Assembly (NCBI RefSeq): GCF_009498525.1
Contig: NZ_QSNT01000002.1
Location: 372,001-436,000 of the forward strand
Length of the DNA stretch: 64,000 nt
Reading direction: 5' to 3'
DNA from: Rhizobium sp. ICMP 5592
GTDB lineage: Bacteria > Pseudomonadota > Alphaproteobacteria > Rhizobiales > Rhizobiaceae
The notes under the pieces are model-generated. The model saw only the letters and a list, made by a program, of their open reading frames with translations. It made no database searches and was not told the DNA's origin. Positions 46,601 through 54,804 of the stretch are shown in pieces. How positions within the stretch are numbered: position 1 is the stretch's first letter; every line of letters starts with the position of its first letter. Both the position numbers and the translations under genes were made by a program.

Positions 46601-46949
46601 CGCGGATGCGGTCGATCGCGTCCTTGGTATCCTGAACGGCCTGTGGTGTCGGCACTTCGAGGCGGAAGACCACGACGGTCTGCGACTGGCCGTCGGTGAC
46701 GGTCGATTGGATCTCGTCGATGCCGTTGATGCTGGCGACGGCGTCTTCGATCTCCTTCGTCACTTGCATTTCAAGTTCAGCGGGCGACGCGCCGCTCTGC
46801 GTCACGGTCACGTTGACGACCGGCACGTCGATGTTCGGGAAACGGGTGATCGGCAGATTGAAGAAGGCGTGGGCGCCCACCACCATCAGCAGGAAAAAGC
46901 CCAGAAGCGGCGCGACCGGATTTCGGATGGACCAGGCGGAAAAGTTCAT
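43620..46949 (-). CDS. RND-family efflux transporter, inner-membrane pump
   Basis: A 1109-residue AcrB/MexF-type (HAE) transporter with 12 predicted helices and two large periplasmic loops. The proton-relay aspartates are in GILVDDAIVE within TM4, and the family start MNFSAWSIRNPVAPLLGFFLLM matches the HAE group rather than CzcA. A charged cytoplasmic tail of about 70 residues extends beyond the last helix. It is coupled with the adaptor gene upstream. No outer-membrane factor or regulator gene is beside it, so it probably uses a TolC encoded elsewhere. Substrate unknown. Confidence 0.93.
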   Translation of the reverse strand: MNFSAWSIRNPVAPLLGFFLLMVVGAHAFFNLPITRFPNIDVPVVNVTVTQSGASPAELEMQVTKEIEDAVASINGIDEIQSTVTDGQSQTVVVFRLEVPTPQAVQDTKDAIDRIRGNLPSTIDEPIVSKVDVEGQAIQSFAVSSPNMTLEEMSWFVDDVVKRALQGQSGIGRVDRYGGADREVRIELDPNKLNAYGITALSVSQQLRGTNIDLGSGRGQVAGSEQAIRVLGDAREVAQLADTTIALTNGRFVKLSDLGVIKDTYQEPKSFSRFNSTPVVTFGVFRAKGASEVTVAKTVNDTLDKVRAENPNVSIELIDDSVYYTYGNYEAAMHTLLEGALLAVIVVFLFLRNWRATLISAVALPLSAIPTFWIMNQIGFSLNLVSFLALTLATGILVDDAIVEIENIARHIKMGKTPYRAAIEAADEIGLAVIATTFTIIAVFVPVSFMPGIPGQYFIQFGLTVAFSVFFSLLVARLITPMMAAYLMRAEDAVDDHHDNDGRFMRGYSWLVRLTTRKWYTRYPTLVAAFAFSIASVFALIMFVPGSFIPPEDASRIVLSAELPPNARLDDTEHATNEIYNRVKDINGVDSVFVLGGASPKGDLELRRATITLTLGKLDQSLAKKLVNDVLGSIPVIGPYLPKVTVHGRERPQWDIEKEVFAKLRSLPDVRITKLNDRGDRDLTYNFLSRNEKDLNQAVGILEAKLRSDPALANVSADGALPRPELQIYPRKDEAARLGITPQMISDTVRVATIGDIDASLAKISLDDRQIPIRVQASLGLRRDLASIRALRIKTATGATVPMSSVADIDYSEGLSSIKRNNRYRVVAIGADLPQGVALDTASSHFLDIVNNAKIPASVHLAESGDTKIQKEMQTSFGNAMLMGLLLVLTVLILLFKDVIQPFTILLSLPLAIGGVALALIMTGNALSMPVMIGILMLMGIVTKNAILLVDFAIEMMHHGMPRLEAVVEAGRKRARPIIMTSIAMSAGMLPSALGVGEGGSFRAPMAIAVIGGIIVSTVLSLVVVPSFFLIMDDLSRLLAWIFGRLVGKKDADDEVLTKESLAAAVDENRKSLTALEERIDAVEHKDAPQHGSATARTNILKLPPFAAE

Positions 46950-46963
46950 CTTGCCGTTCTCGC

Positions 46964-48154
46964 TCAGTTGGACGCTTGCGGCGCTTGTTTGACGGGCGTG
47001 ATGTGGTCGCCGTCGCGGACATAGGCGCCGGCCTTGGCCACGACCTCTTCGCCATCCTGCAGGCCCTTGACGATCTCGACATAAGCGCCGTCCTGGATGC
47101 CGGTCTCGACATTGACGAACTTGACGACGCCGTTCTCGACCTTGCGGGCGGAGGAGCCGTTTTCGTCGCTGTTGACGGCGGTCAACGGCAGGGCGACGCC
47201 CTGGGTCTCGCGGATGACGATCTCGGCGCTGCCGTACATGCCGGCGCGGGCCTTGTCGCCGTCATCGATGGAAATGTGAACCGCGCCCAGACGGGTCACG
47301 GAGTCGACGATCGGAGCAACCAGACGCACCGTACCCGAGAGCTTTTCTCGGCTGCCGGACAGCGAGATCAACGCCTTTTGCCCGACATTGATCTTGGTGA
47401 TGTCGCTTTCGGAAACGTCGACCACAAGCTCAAGCTTGCTGTCGCGGATGATGGTGAACAAGGGATCGTTGCTGCCGTTGGCGATGGCGCCGATGCGGGC
47501 GTTGCGCGAGGCAACGGTGCCGGCAACCGGCGTCTTGATGCCGGTGCGGGCGAGTTTCAGGTCGGTATCGGCAATCTGGCTGTCGGTGACCTTGAGATCG
47601 GCTTCGGCAACGGCGATCGCCTGCTCGGCAGAGGCTACGCGCGCCTTGTTAGCGGCGGCCGTGGCGTTTGCCTGCTCGACGGAAGACGTCGAGACCGTGC
47701 CCCTTGCGCCCATGGCGACGGCGCGAGCACGCGCCAGTTCCGCCTCGTCCGCATTGGCATGAGCCTCGATAAGCTGCGCGCGCAACTGGGCAAGCGTTGC
47801 CTGGCCCTTGGCTTTCGTCGCCGCCATCTGGCTTTTCTGCAGGATGAGCGCGTCATCGTTCAGCGTGGCGAGCGTGCCGTTCGCCTCGACCTTGTCGCCG
47901 ACGTCGGCGTTGAGCGACCGGACCGACAGGCCATCCACCTGCGGCTGGATATAGACCTCTTCCACGGCTTTCACCGTGCCGGTGGCGACCACCTTGTCGA
48001 CCAGCTTTCGCGTTTGCGCTTGCGTGACGACGATGGCTGGCAGGTTCTGTTTCGGAGCGGTTACGACAGGCTCTTCCGCGAAGGTCGCGGGTGCTGACAG
48101 CAGGGCAAGCAGGATTGCGGTCGTGCTCAGAAATCTATGCAGCGTGAGGGCCAT
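46964..48154 (-). CDS. RND efflux periplasmic adaptor (membrane fusion protein)
   Basis: A 396-residue adaptor with a signal peptide (about 1-26), a biotinyl-lipoyl-like half-motif around VYIQPQVDGLSVRSLNADVGDKV, a helical hairpin (about 100-175) and beta-barrel/membrane-proximal domains. The ATG at 48152-48154 gives a clean signal peptide; an in-frame start at 48214 adds 20 residues lacking signal features. It lies 14 bases before the pump gene and forms its operon partner. Confidence 0.9.
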   Translation of the reverse strand: MALTLHRFLSTTAILLALLSAPATFAEEPVVTAPKQNLPAIVVTQAQTRKLVDKVVATGTVKAVEEVYIQPQVDGLSVRSLNADVGDKVEANGTLATLNDDALILQKSQMAATKAKGQATLAQLRAQLIEAHANADEAELARARAVAMGARGTVSTSSVEQANATAAANKARVASAEQAIAVAEADLKVTDSQIADTDLKLARTGIKTPVAGTVASRNARIGAIANGSNDPLFTIIRDSKLELVVDVSESDITKINVGQKALISLSGSREKLSGTVRLVAPIVDSVTRLGAVHISIDDGDKARAGMYGSAEIVIRETQGVALPLTAVNSDENGSSARKVENGVVKFVNVETGIQDGAYVEIVKGLQDGEEVVAKAGAYVRDGDHITPVKQAPQASN

Positions 48155-48295
48155 GCGTCCGGTTCCAGTTCGGCATTTGGGTAACAGGGATTTCGCTGTT
48201 TCCGTCGCGAACACGGGGGATATGCATGCGGGCCGGCTTCGTCCGGCGGATCAACATCCGTCTGTCATGCCAGAAAGTCCCTCATCCTCAACTCG

Positions 48296-48310
48296 TCCCA
48301 TTAAATGGGA
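48296..48310. promoter_or_regulatory. Perfect dyad upstream of the RND operon
   Basis: TCCCATT-A-AATGGGA is a perfect 7+7 inverted repeat about 140 bases upstream of the adaptor start. It is of operator size. The surrounding 395-base gap (48155-48549) shows no gene; its right end is the terminator of the convergent-side ABC operon. Confidence 0.35.
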
Positions 48311-48492
48311 ACGATTTCTAAATCCCGCAAGATCACGAGAAAATGATTTCTGCCGCAGGATAATTCTAGTGTGAGCAACGCTAGGAATCAATCACGGCAA
48401 TGTGATGTCCGCATTCAAATACTTGATCGACGCCTGGCTTTTCATCCAGACGCAACGATAAAGCCAGCTTTTTGTGGTCGTTGTTACAAAAT

Positions 48493-48526
48493 GAAAAAAA
48501 CGCGCGAGTAAAGAAACCCGCGCGTT
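48493..48526 (-). terminator. Rho-independent terminator of the pyrimidine-type ABC operon
   Basis: AACGCGCG and CGCGCGTT form a perfect 8-bp stem. On the minus strand it is followed by a run of seven T. Confidence 0.85.
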
Positions 48527-48549
48527 CCGGTCATTTGTTTGCGCCGGGA

Positions 48550-49527
48550 CTATTTCAGTGCGGCGTCGGTGATCTCGTGCGTGTAAGCGCCGGTCGGCTT
48601 CTTGTTGATGATCTTCTGGTCGAGAAGAGCCTCGACGGTGCGATCATAGAGCTTGGTGTCGAGCTTGCCGCTGCCGATCAGCTTGGCGACTTCGCCCATC
48701 ATGCGCTTCTGATGGTTTTCGTCCTGGCCGCCATTGTCCATGACAATTTCGGCGGCTTCATCCGGATGCTCGACGGCATATTTCCAGCCCTTCAGCGAAG
48801 CACGGACGAACTTGACCATGTCGGCCTTGAACTTCGGATCCTTCAGCTTGTCTTCTTTGACATAGAGGCCGTCTTCCAGAAGGTCGATGCCGAGTTTGGA
48901 GTAGTTGAAGACGGTGAGGTCTTCCGCCTTGAAGCCGGCATCGATCGCCTGCCAGTATTCATTGTAGGTCATGACGGAGATGCAGTCGGCCTGCTTCTGG
49001 ACGAGCGGCTGGACGTCGAAGCTCTGCTTCAGGACGGTGACGCCATCCTTGCCACCACCGGTCTTCAGGCCAAGCTTGTTCATCCAGGCGAAGAAGGGAT
49101 ATTCGTTGCCGAAGAACCAGACGCCGAGCGTATGGCCCTTGAAATCCTTCTCTGTCTTGACCGGGCCGTCCTTCGGGCAAATCAGCTCGAGGCCAGATTT
49201 TTCGAAGGGCTGGGCGATGTTGATCAGCGGCACGCCCTTTTCGCGGGCAACCAGAGCGCCGCCCATCCAGTCGACGATGACATCGGCGCCCCCGCCGGCG
49301 ATTACCTGTTCCGGAGCAATGTCCGGGCCGCCCGGCTTGATGTCGACGTCGAGGCCTTCTTCCTTGTAGAAGCCCTTGTCCTTGGCAACGAAGTAGCCGC
49401 CGAACTGGCCCTGTGCCACCCATTTCAGCTGCAGCGTCACCTTGTCGGCGGCGTTGGCGGCCTGAGCCATGGTCAGCGCCATGGCGCTTGCCATCAGTGT
49501 AAGCATCAGTCTTTTCATGGTCTTCAC
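48550..49527 (-). CDS. ABC transporter substrate-binding protein, NMT1/ThiY-like
   Basis: A 325-residue periplasmic protein with a signal peptide (cleavage after ANA, about residue 26). It has the NMT1/THI5-like pattern LQLKWVAQGQFGGYFVAKDKGFYKEEGLDV, followed by GGGADVIVDWMGGAL. Members bind pyrimidine-like or riboflavin/thiamine precursors. Last gene of a five-gene minus-strand operon, next to dihydropyrimidine degradation genes, so a pyrimidine or its reduced form is the best guess for the ligand. Confidence 0.88.
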   Translation of the reverse strand: MKTMKRLMLTLMASAMALTMAQAANAADKVTLQLKWVAQGQFGGYFVAKDKGFYKEEGLDVDIKPGGPDIAPEQVIAGGGADVIVDWMGGALVAREKGVPLINIAQPFEKSGLELICPKDGPVKTEKDFKGHTLGVWFFGNEYPFFAWMNKLGLKTGGGKDGVTVLKQSFDVQPLVQKQADCISVMTYNEYWQAIDAGFKAEDLTVFNYSKLGIDLLEDGLYVKEDKLKDPKFKADMVKFVRASLKGWKYAVEHPDEAAEIVMDNGGQDENHQKRMMGEVAKLIGSGKLDTKLYDRTVEALLDQKIINKKPTGAYTHEITDAALK

Positions 49528-49575
49528 CCTTTTCCCTCTGAAGTTATGCCCTGATCCCTTGCCCAGGATCTTAGT

Positions 49576-50709
49576 CTACGTCTTTCCACCGCGGATAGAC
49601 GGATGCCAGAACGTCGTCATCCTCTCGAGAATGGCGACGATGCCGTAGAAGACGGAACCCGCAATTGCGGCGACTGCGATTTCCGCCCAGACCATGTCGA
49701 GATTCAGCCGACCGTTTTCGGTCGAGATGCGAAAACCCATACCCGACATGGGTGTACCAAAGAACTCCGCCACGATGGCACCGATCATGGCCAAGGTCGA
49801 GTTGATCTTTAGCGCATTGAAAATAAAGGGAGCGGCGGCCGGCAGGCGCAGTTTGAACAGCGTTTGCCAATAGCCTGACGCATAGGTCCGCATAAGGTCG
49901 CGCTCGATGTTGCCGGCGGCGGCGAGGCCGGCGACCGTGTTCACCAGCATCGGGAAGAAGGTCATGATGACGACGACGGCGGCCTTGGACTGCCAGTCGA
50001 AGCCGAACCACATGACCATGATCGGCGCGACGCCGATGATCGGCAACGCCGAGACGAAATTGCCGATCGGCAGCAGGCCGCGGCGCAGGAATCCGAAACG
50101 GTCGGCAAGGATGGCGACGACGAAGCCACTGCCGCAGCCGATGATGTAGCCGATCAAGACCGATTTGAAGATGGTTTGCTGCACATCGATCCAAAGGATG
50201 GAAAGCGAGCTGGCAATCTTTGCTCCGATGGCGCTCGGGGGTGGCAGGAGGATGAAGGGGACGCCGGCCCCGCGCGTCACCGCTTCCCAGATGATCAGGA
50301 TCCAGGCGCCGAAGATCGCGGGGATCAACAGCCGCAGCATATAGCTGCCAGCGTTCGACTGCAGCCGGATGCCCGACAGGATGGAAACGCAACGCCAGGC
50401 AAGCAGCCAGGCAGCGGCGATCAGGAGAAAGAATGACACGAGCGCCTTGCCGTCATTGCCCGATATTCCGGCGAGCAACAGCCAGGCGGCTGCGTGCGCG
50501 GAGAAGAAGAGGATCGCCGCGCTGAGGGTTGCGGACAGGTTCATGAAAGAAAAGACGGCCGAGGCGGCTATGAGAATGAAGATGACGAACGTGGTTCCGC
50601 TGCTGAAGGGGGCGGCGGCATCGTCGGCAAGCAGCGGCAGCGTGGTAAGTGCTGCAAGACAGAGCAGCACAGAGAGCAGGCCCTGCCATGAGACATGTAG
50701 ATTCTTCAT
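49576..50709 (-). CDS. ABC transporter permease (long form)
   Basis: A 377-residue permease. The first 110 residues carry several extra hydrophobic helices before the ordinary BPD_transp_1 domain, which has the EAA-type loop RTYASGYWQTLFKLRLPAAAPFIFNALKI. I place the start at the ATG 50709, overlapping the neighbouring permease stop by four bases. The frame stays open up to 51522 but that part overlaps the other permease and has no membrane character. Confidence 0.88.
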   Translation of the reverse strand: MKNLHVSWQGLLSVLLCLAALTTLPLLADDAAAPFSSGTTFVIFILIAASAVFSFMNLSATLSAAILFFSAHAAAWLLLAGISGNDGKALVSFFLLIAAAWLLAWRCVSILSGIRLQSNAGSYMLRLLIPAIFGAWILIIWEAVTRGAGVPFILLPPPSAIGAKIASSLSILWIDVQQTIFKSVLIGYIIGCGSGFVVAILADRFGFLRRGLLPIGNFVSALPIIGVAPIMVMWFGFDWQSKAAVVVIMTFFPMLVNTVAGLAAAGNIERDLMRTYASGYWQTLFKLRLPAAAPFIFNALKINSTLAMIGAIVAEFFGTPMSGMGFRISTENGRLNLDMVWAEIAVAAIAGSVFYGIVAILERMTTFWHPSIRGGKT

Positions 50710-51593
50710 GCCGGCCGACCTCCCATCGCGCGATCGACGATCCGCGCCGCGATACCGACGATGGCAATCAACACGGCGGCCAGTATCGAGCCGGCGACGA
50801 GCGCCGCCCATATGTCGATCGTCAGGCTTTGATAGGAACCGGCGAGCAGTTTGGCTCCAATGCCGGCGACCGCGCCGGTTGGCAGTTCGCCAACGATCGT
50901 TCCGGTCAGGCTTGCTGCTATCGCGACTTTCATCGAGGTGAAAAGGAACGGGACCGATGCGGGCATGCGCAGTTTCCAGAAGGTCTGCATGGCGCTGGCA
51001 TTGTAGGTACGCATCAGGTCGAGATGCATGGTTTCCGGCGATCGCAATCCCTTGACCATGCCAACGGCGACGGGAAAGAAGGAGAGGTAGGTTGAGACCA
51101 GCGCCTTGGGAATAAGGCCGGTAAGGCCGATCGAACCCAATACGACGATGACCATTGGCGCGATGGCGAGGATCGGCACGGTCTGGGATGCGATGATCCA
51201 GGGCATGAGGCTGCGGTCGAGCGCGACCACATGCACGATGCCAACGGCAAAGAGGATGCCGAGCACGGTGCCGAAAGCGAAGCCGACGGCGGTGGGGGCG
51301 AGCGTTACCCAGGCATTGTAGACCAGGCTGCGATTGCTGGTCAGGGTTCGGAGAAAGGTGTTTTCGAAGACATTCTGCGCCACCTGATGCGGCGCCGGCA
51401 GGATCGGTTTCGGCTGTGCCAGCGTCTTGCCGATGAACTCCATCGTCGTCGAGGTGACATTGCCGCGGCGGTCGAGATCGCGCTGGAACGGCGCGTTGAG
51501 GATGACGGCGAAGATGTACCACAGCAAGACGATCGCCAGCACGATGGTCGTCACTGGCAGGAACTTGTGCTTGAAGAACTGCTCCTTCTCCAT
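50706..51593 (-). CDS. ABC transporter permease
   Basis: A 295-residue BPD_transp_1 permease with about six to seven helices and the EAA loop RTYNASAMQTFWKLRMPASVPFLFTSMKV. It forms a presumed heterodimer with the longer permease encoded next. Upstream is the SMR-like gene, two bases away. Confidence 0.92.
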   Translation of the reverse strand: MEKEQFFKHKFLPVTTIVLAIVLLWYIFAVILNAPFQRDLDRRGNVTSTTMEFIGKTLAQPKPILPAPHQVAQNVFENTFLRTLTSNRSLVYNAWVTLAPTAVGFAFGTVLGILFAVGIVHVVALDRSLMPWIIASQTVPILAIAPMVIVVLGSIGLTGLIPKALVSTYLSFFPVAVGMVKGLRSPETMHLDLMRTYNASAMQTFWKLRMPASVPFLFTSMKVAIAASLTGTIVGELPTGAVAGIGAKLLAGSYQSLTIDIWAALVAGSILAAVLIAIVGIAARIVDRAMGGRPA

Positions 51594-51595
51594 GC

Positions 51596-51931
51596 TTACG
51601 TCCTCCCTTGTGCCGGAAACAGCATCAGCACCATGGCGACGATGCCGAGCCCGACGCCGGCCAGCTGCGGCAGGCTGAGCCGCTCGCCGAAGACGACGAA
51701 GGCAACGATGTTGACGACCACGAGCTGGGCGATGGAGGAGGCCGATATTGCCAGCCCCAGCCCGCCTTCACGCATGAGCCGGATCATCATCAGATTGCCG
51801 ATGCAATAGAGAATAAGCGCGAAGACGAGGATCAGGATGTTGTTGCTGGCGATATAGGTCCGCGAGGCGGTTGCCCCGCCGATGAAGATTGCCATGGCGC
51901 CGACGAGCCAGAGGAGGAATTGCGGGTTCAT
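51596..51931 (-). CDS. Small EamA/SMR-like membrane transporter
   Basis: A 111-residue protein with four predicted helices and the pattern GLGLAISASSIAQLVVVNIVAFVVFGERLS, which matches a half-size drug/metabolite transporter (EamA/SMR) unit. It must work as a dimer or with a partner. It is unusual as a member of an ABC importer operon (two bases before the permease, nine bases after the ATPase), and may export or exchange a product of pyrimidine breakdown; that is inference. Confidence 0.85.
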   Translation of the reverse strand: MNPQFLLWLVGAMAIFIGGATASRTYIASNNILILVFALILYCIGNLMMIRLMREGGLGLAISASSIAQLVVVNIVAFVVFGERLSLPQLAGVGLGIVAMVLMLFPAQGRT

Positions 51932-51940
51932 GATGCGATC

Positions 51941-52732
51941 CTATTCCTCATAGCTATGCCCGGCTCTCAGCCCTTCGCGGACGCGATGGGCGATCTCCAG
52001 GAATTCGGGTGTTTCGCGAATGTCGAGCGGACGCTCCAGCGGCAGCGTAGATTCGATGATGTCGGTGACGCGGCCGGGGCGGGGCGACATGACGACGATC
52101 TTGGTGGAGAGATAGACCGCTTCCGGGATCGAATGCGTCACGAAACAAATGGTCTTGTTCGTGCGCTTCCAGAGCTTCAAGAGCTGTTCGTTGAGATGGT
52201 CGCGAACAATCTCATCGAGTGCGCCGAAGGGCTCGTCCATCAGGAGCAGATCGGCGTCGAAGGCGAGCGCGCGGGCGATCGACGCGCGCTGCTGCATGCC
52301 GCCCGAAAGCTGCCAGGGGAATTTCTTCTCGAAACCAGTGAGGTTGACCAGATCCAGTGTCTGGGCGATGCGCTTGGCCTGCTCGTCCCTGGCATAGCCC
52401 ATGATCTCCAGCGGCAAGGCGATGTTTTTTTCGATGGTGCGCCACGGATAAAGGGCCGGCGCCTGAAAGACATAGCCGTAGGCGCGGGCCTTGCGGGCCT
52501 CGTCCGGCGTCATGCCGTTGACGGTGATATCGCCGGAGGTCTTGCGCTCGAGATCGGCGATGACGCGCAGGAACGTGGTCTTGCCGCAGCCGGAGGGTCC
52601 GATGAAGGAAACGAAATCGCCCTTGCTCACCTCGAGATCGACATTGCTCAGCGCATGCACCGGCCCATCATTGGTCTCGTAGGTGAGACAGAGGTTCCGC
52701 GCGGAGACGACGGAGGAAGCGGACGACGTCAT
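51941..52732 (-). CDS. ABC transporter ATP-binding protein (nitrate/taurine/NMT1 class)
   Basis: A 263-residue ATPase with Walker A GPSGCGKTT, signature LSGGMQQRASIARAL, Walker B LLLMDEPFGALDE and H-loop FVTHSIPEAV. These are the usual forms of the SsuB/TauB/ThiZ group, matching the NMT1-like binding protein. I start at the ATG 52732 (AGGTG upstream); GTG at 52738 is an alternative. First gene of the operon that ends with the binding protein. Confidence 0.93.
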   Translation of the reverse strand: MTSSASSVVSARNLCLTYETNDGPVHALSNVDLEVSKGDFVSFIGPSGCGKTTFLRVIADLERKTSGDITVNGMTPDEARKARAYGYVFQAPALYPWRTIEKNIALPLEIMGYARDEQAKRIAQTLDLVNLTGFEKKFPWQLSGGMQQRASIARALAFDADLLLMDEPFGALDEIVRDHLNEQLLKLWKRTNKTICFVTHSIPEAVYLSTKIVVMSPRPGRVTDIIESTLPLERPLDIRETPEFLEIAHRVREGLRAGHSYEE

Positions 52733-52856
52733 TAACACCTACCAGTCATGTTTTTCGCCGCGTAGAGCGGCGGATTGCCTGTTATCCTGTTTGGCATTGC
52801 GGTAATTTCGGAAGGCAAGGCCGCGGCGCGGCTGCCCGATCCAGAGGAGCAATGCC

Positions 52857-53270
52857 ATGAGCATATCATCGAAGCCCACCTGCCGTGTCGTGCGGCCTGG
52901 CGGCACCTATGCCGGCAAGCAGGGCTTTAGCTATTTCGAGGGAATTGCCGCCGAGACCGTCGGCTCGACAGGCATCTGCATGCATCTTCTGACCATCCCG
53001 CCGGGCGGCCGCGCCAAGGCGCATCTGCATGCCGCGCATGAGACGGCGATCTATGCGCTCGCCGGTGAGACACATTGCTGGTTCGGGGATCAGCTGGAAG
53101 AGCACGTTATCGTTCGCGCCGGCGAAATGTTCTACATTCCAGCCGGCGTGCCGCACCTGCCCGCGAATCTCAGCGACCAGCCGGCGACGGCCATCATCGC
53201 CCGCACCGACCCGAACGAGCAGGAAAGTGTCGTCCTGCTGCCGGATCTGGAGCGGTTGGTGCCGCTTTGA
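52857..53270 (+). CDS. Cupin-domain protein
   Basis: A 137-residue single-domain cupin. Motif 1 is PPGGRAKAHLHAAHETAIYALAGE (two His and one Glu as metal ligands), and motif 2 is GEMFYIPAGVPHLPANL with the third His. GAGGAGC precedes the ATG. Enzyme activity is unknown; small cupins often serve as sugar- or purine/pyrimidine-ring-handling accessory enzymes. It stands alone on the plus strand inside the pyrimidine degradation region. Confidence 0.85.
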   Translation: MSISSKPTCRVVRPGGTYAGKQGFSYFEGIAAETVGSTGICMHLLTIPPGGRAKAHLHAAHETAIYALAGETHCWFGDQLEEHVIVRAGEMFYIPAGVPHLPANLSDQPATAIIARTDPNEQESVVLLPDLERLVPL

Positions 53271-53300
53271 GCTGATGGGCCGAAATGCCGGAGTCAAGTG

Positions 53301-54755
53301 TTACACCCCGCTTGCGGGGATGCCGCTGCGCTGCACCTTGCGCGGCGCGGTGACTTCCTTCCAGGTCGAAAGCGCCCGGTTGGCGGCGGTGAAGGGCGCG
53401 CGCTTCACGAACTCGCCGTGGCCCTGCTGGGTCCTGATCGTGCCTTCCTCGATGGCGACCACGCCGCGGGTCAGCGTATAGCGCGGCAAGCCGGTCACTT
53501 CCTTGCCTTCGAAGACGTTATAGTCGATTGCCGACTGCTGCGTCTTGGCGGCGATGGTCTTCGAGCGCTTCGGGTCCCAGACGACGATATCGGCATCGGC
53601 GCCGACGAGGATCGCGCCCTTCTTCGGATAACAGTTGAGGATCTTGGCGATGTTGGTCGAGGTCACCGCCACGAATTCGTTCATGGTCAGGCGGCCGGTG
53701 TTGACGCCGTAGGTCCAGAGCATCGGCATGCGGTCTTCAAGGCCGCCGGTGCCGTTCGGAATCTTAGTGAAGTCGCCAAGGCCGAAACGCTTCTGTTCGG
53801 TGGTGAAGGCGCAATGGTCGGTGGCGACCACCTGCAGCGATCCGGAGGCGAGGCCTGCCCAGAGGCTGTCCTGATGCTGCTTGTTACGGAAGGGTGGCGA
53901 CATGACACGGCGGGCGGCATGGTCCCAATCGGCATTGGCATATTCGGTTTCGTCCAGCGTCAAATGCTGGATCAGCGGCTCGCCATAGACGCGCATGCCC
54001 TTCTGGCGGGCGCGGCGGATGGCTTCGTGGGCCTGTTCGCAGGAGGTGTGGACGATGTAAACCGGGCTGCCCGCCATATCGGCGATCATGATTGCGCGGT
54101 TCGTCGCTTCGCCCTCGACTTCGGCGGGGCGGGAATAGGCGTGCGCTTCCGGGCCGTTATTACCCTCGGCCAACAGCTTTGCCTGCATCTGCGCGACCAC
54201 ATCGCCGTTTTCGGCATGGACGAGTGGCAGCGCGCCGAGTTCGGCGCAACGCTGGAAGGACGAGAACATCTCGTCGTCATCCACCATCAGCGCACCCTTA
54301 TAGGCCATGAAATGCTTGAAGGTGTTGATGCCCTTGTCGCGGACGATGGCTTCCATCTCGTTGAAGACCTGCTCGCCCCACCAGGTGATCGCCATGTGGA
54401 AGGAGTAGTCGCAGTTCGCCCGTGTCGACTTGTTGTCCCACATGGTCAAGGCTTCCAGCAGCGACTGGCCGGGCGAGGGGAGCGCGAAATCCACCACCAT
54501 TGTCGTGCCGCCGGCGAGCGCCGCCCGCGTGCCGCTCTCGAAATCGTCGGAGGAATAGGTGCCCATGAACGGCATTTCGAGATGCGTGTGCGGATCGATG
54601 CCGCCCGGCATGACATAACAGCCTGTGGCATCGAGCACTTCGTTACCGGACAGATTCTGCCCGATCTCGACGATCTTCCCGCCTTCGACCTTGACGTCGG
54701 CCTTGTAGGTCAGGTCGGCCGTGACGATGGTTCCACCCTTGATGACAGTGCTCAT
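53301..54755 (-). CDS. hydA: Dihydropyrimidinase (D-hydantoinase family)
   Basis: A 484-residue amidohydrolase that opens dihydrouracil/dihydrothymine to the N-carbamoyl-beta-amino acids. Metal-site residues are visible: His56 and His58 (PHTHLE), carbamylated Lys153 (FMAYKGAL), and later His residues in HAENGD and IVHTSCEQAHEAI, with Asp in the ATDHCAF stretch. The start at ATG 54755 gives the standard MSTVIKGGTIVTA; the frame continues to 54851 without a ribosome site. It is downstream of the ureidopropionase gene by 49 bases on the same strand. Confidence 0.95.
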   Translation of the reverse strand: MSTVIKGGTIVTADLTYKADVKVEGGKIVEIGQNLSGNEVLDATGCYVMPGGIDPHTHLEMPFMGTYSSDDFESGTRAALAGGTTMVVDFALPSPGQSLLEALTMWDNKSTRANCDYSFHMAITWWGEQVFNEMEAIVRDKGINTFKHFMAYKGALMVDDDEMFSSFQRCAELGALPLVHAENGDVVAQMQAKLLAEGNNGPEAHAYSRPAEVEGEATNRAIMIADMAGSPVYIVHTSCEQAHEAIRRARQKGMRVYGEPLIQHLTLDETEYANADWDHAARRVMSPPFRNKQHQDSLWAGLASGSLQVVATDHCAFTTEQKRFGLGDFTKIPNGTGGLEDRMPMLWTYGVNTGRLTMNEFVAVTSTNIAKILNCYPKKGAILVGADADIVVWDPKRSKTIAAKTQQSAIDYNVFEGKEVTGLPRYTLTRGVVAIEEGTIRTQQGHGEFVKRAPFTAANRALSTWKEVTAPRKVQRSGIPASGV

Positions 54756-54804
54756 GGTGTCTGCTCCCGATATTTGAGATTCTGGTGCTCGGCGAAGACG
54801 GGCA

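Noticed and set aside
50710-51522. An N-terminal extension of the long permease to a 648-codon protein
   Set aside because: The extension overlaps the second permease in another frame, has no membrane character and no ribosome site. The ATG at 50709 starts a normal permease.
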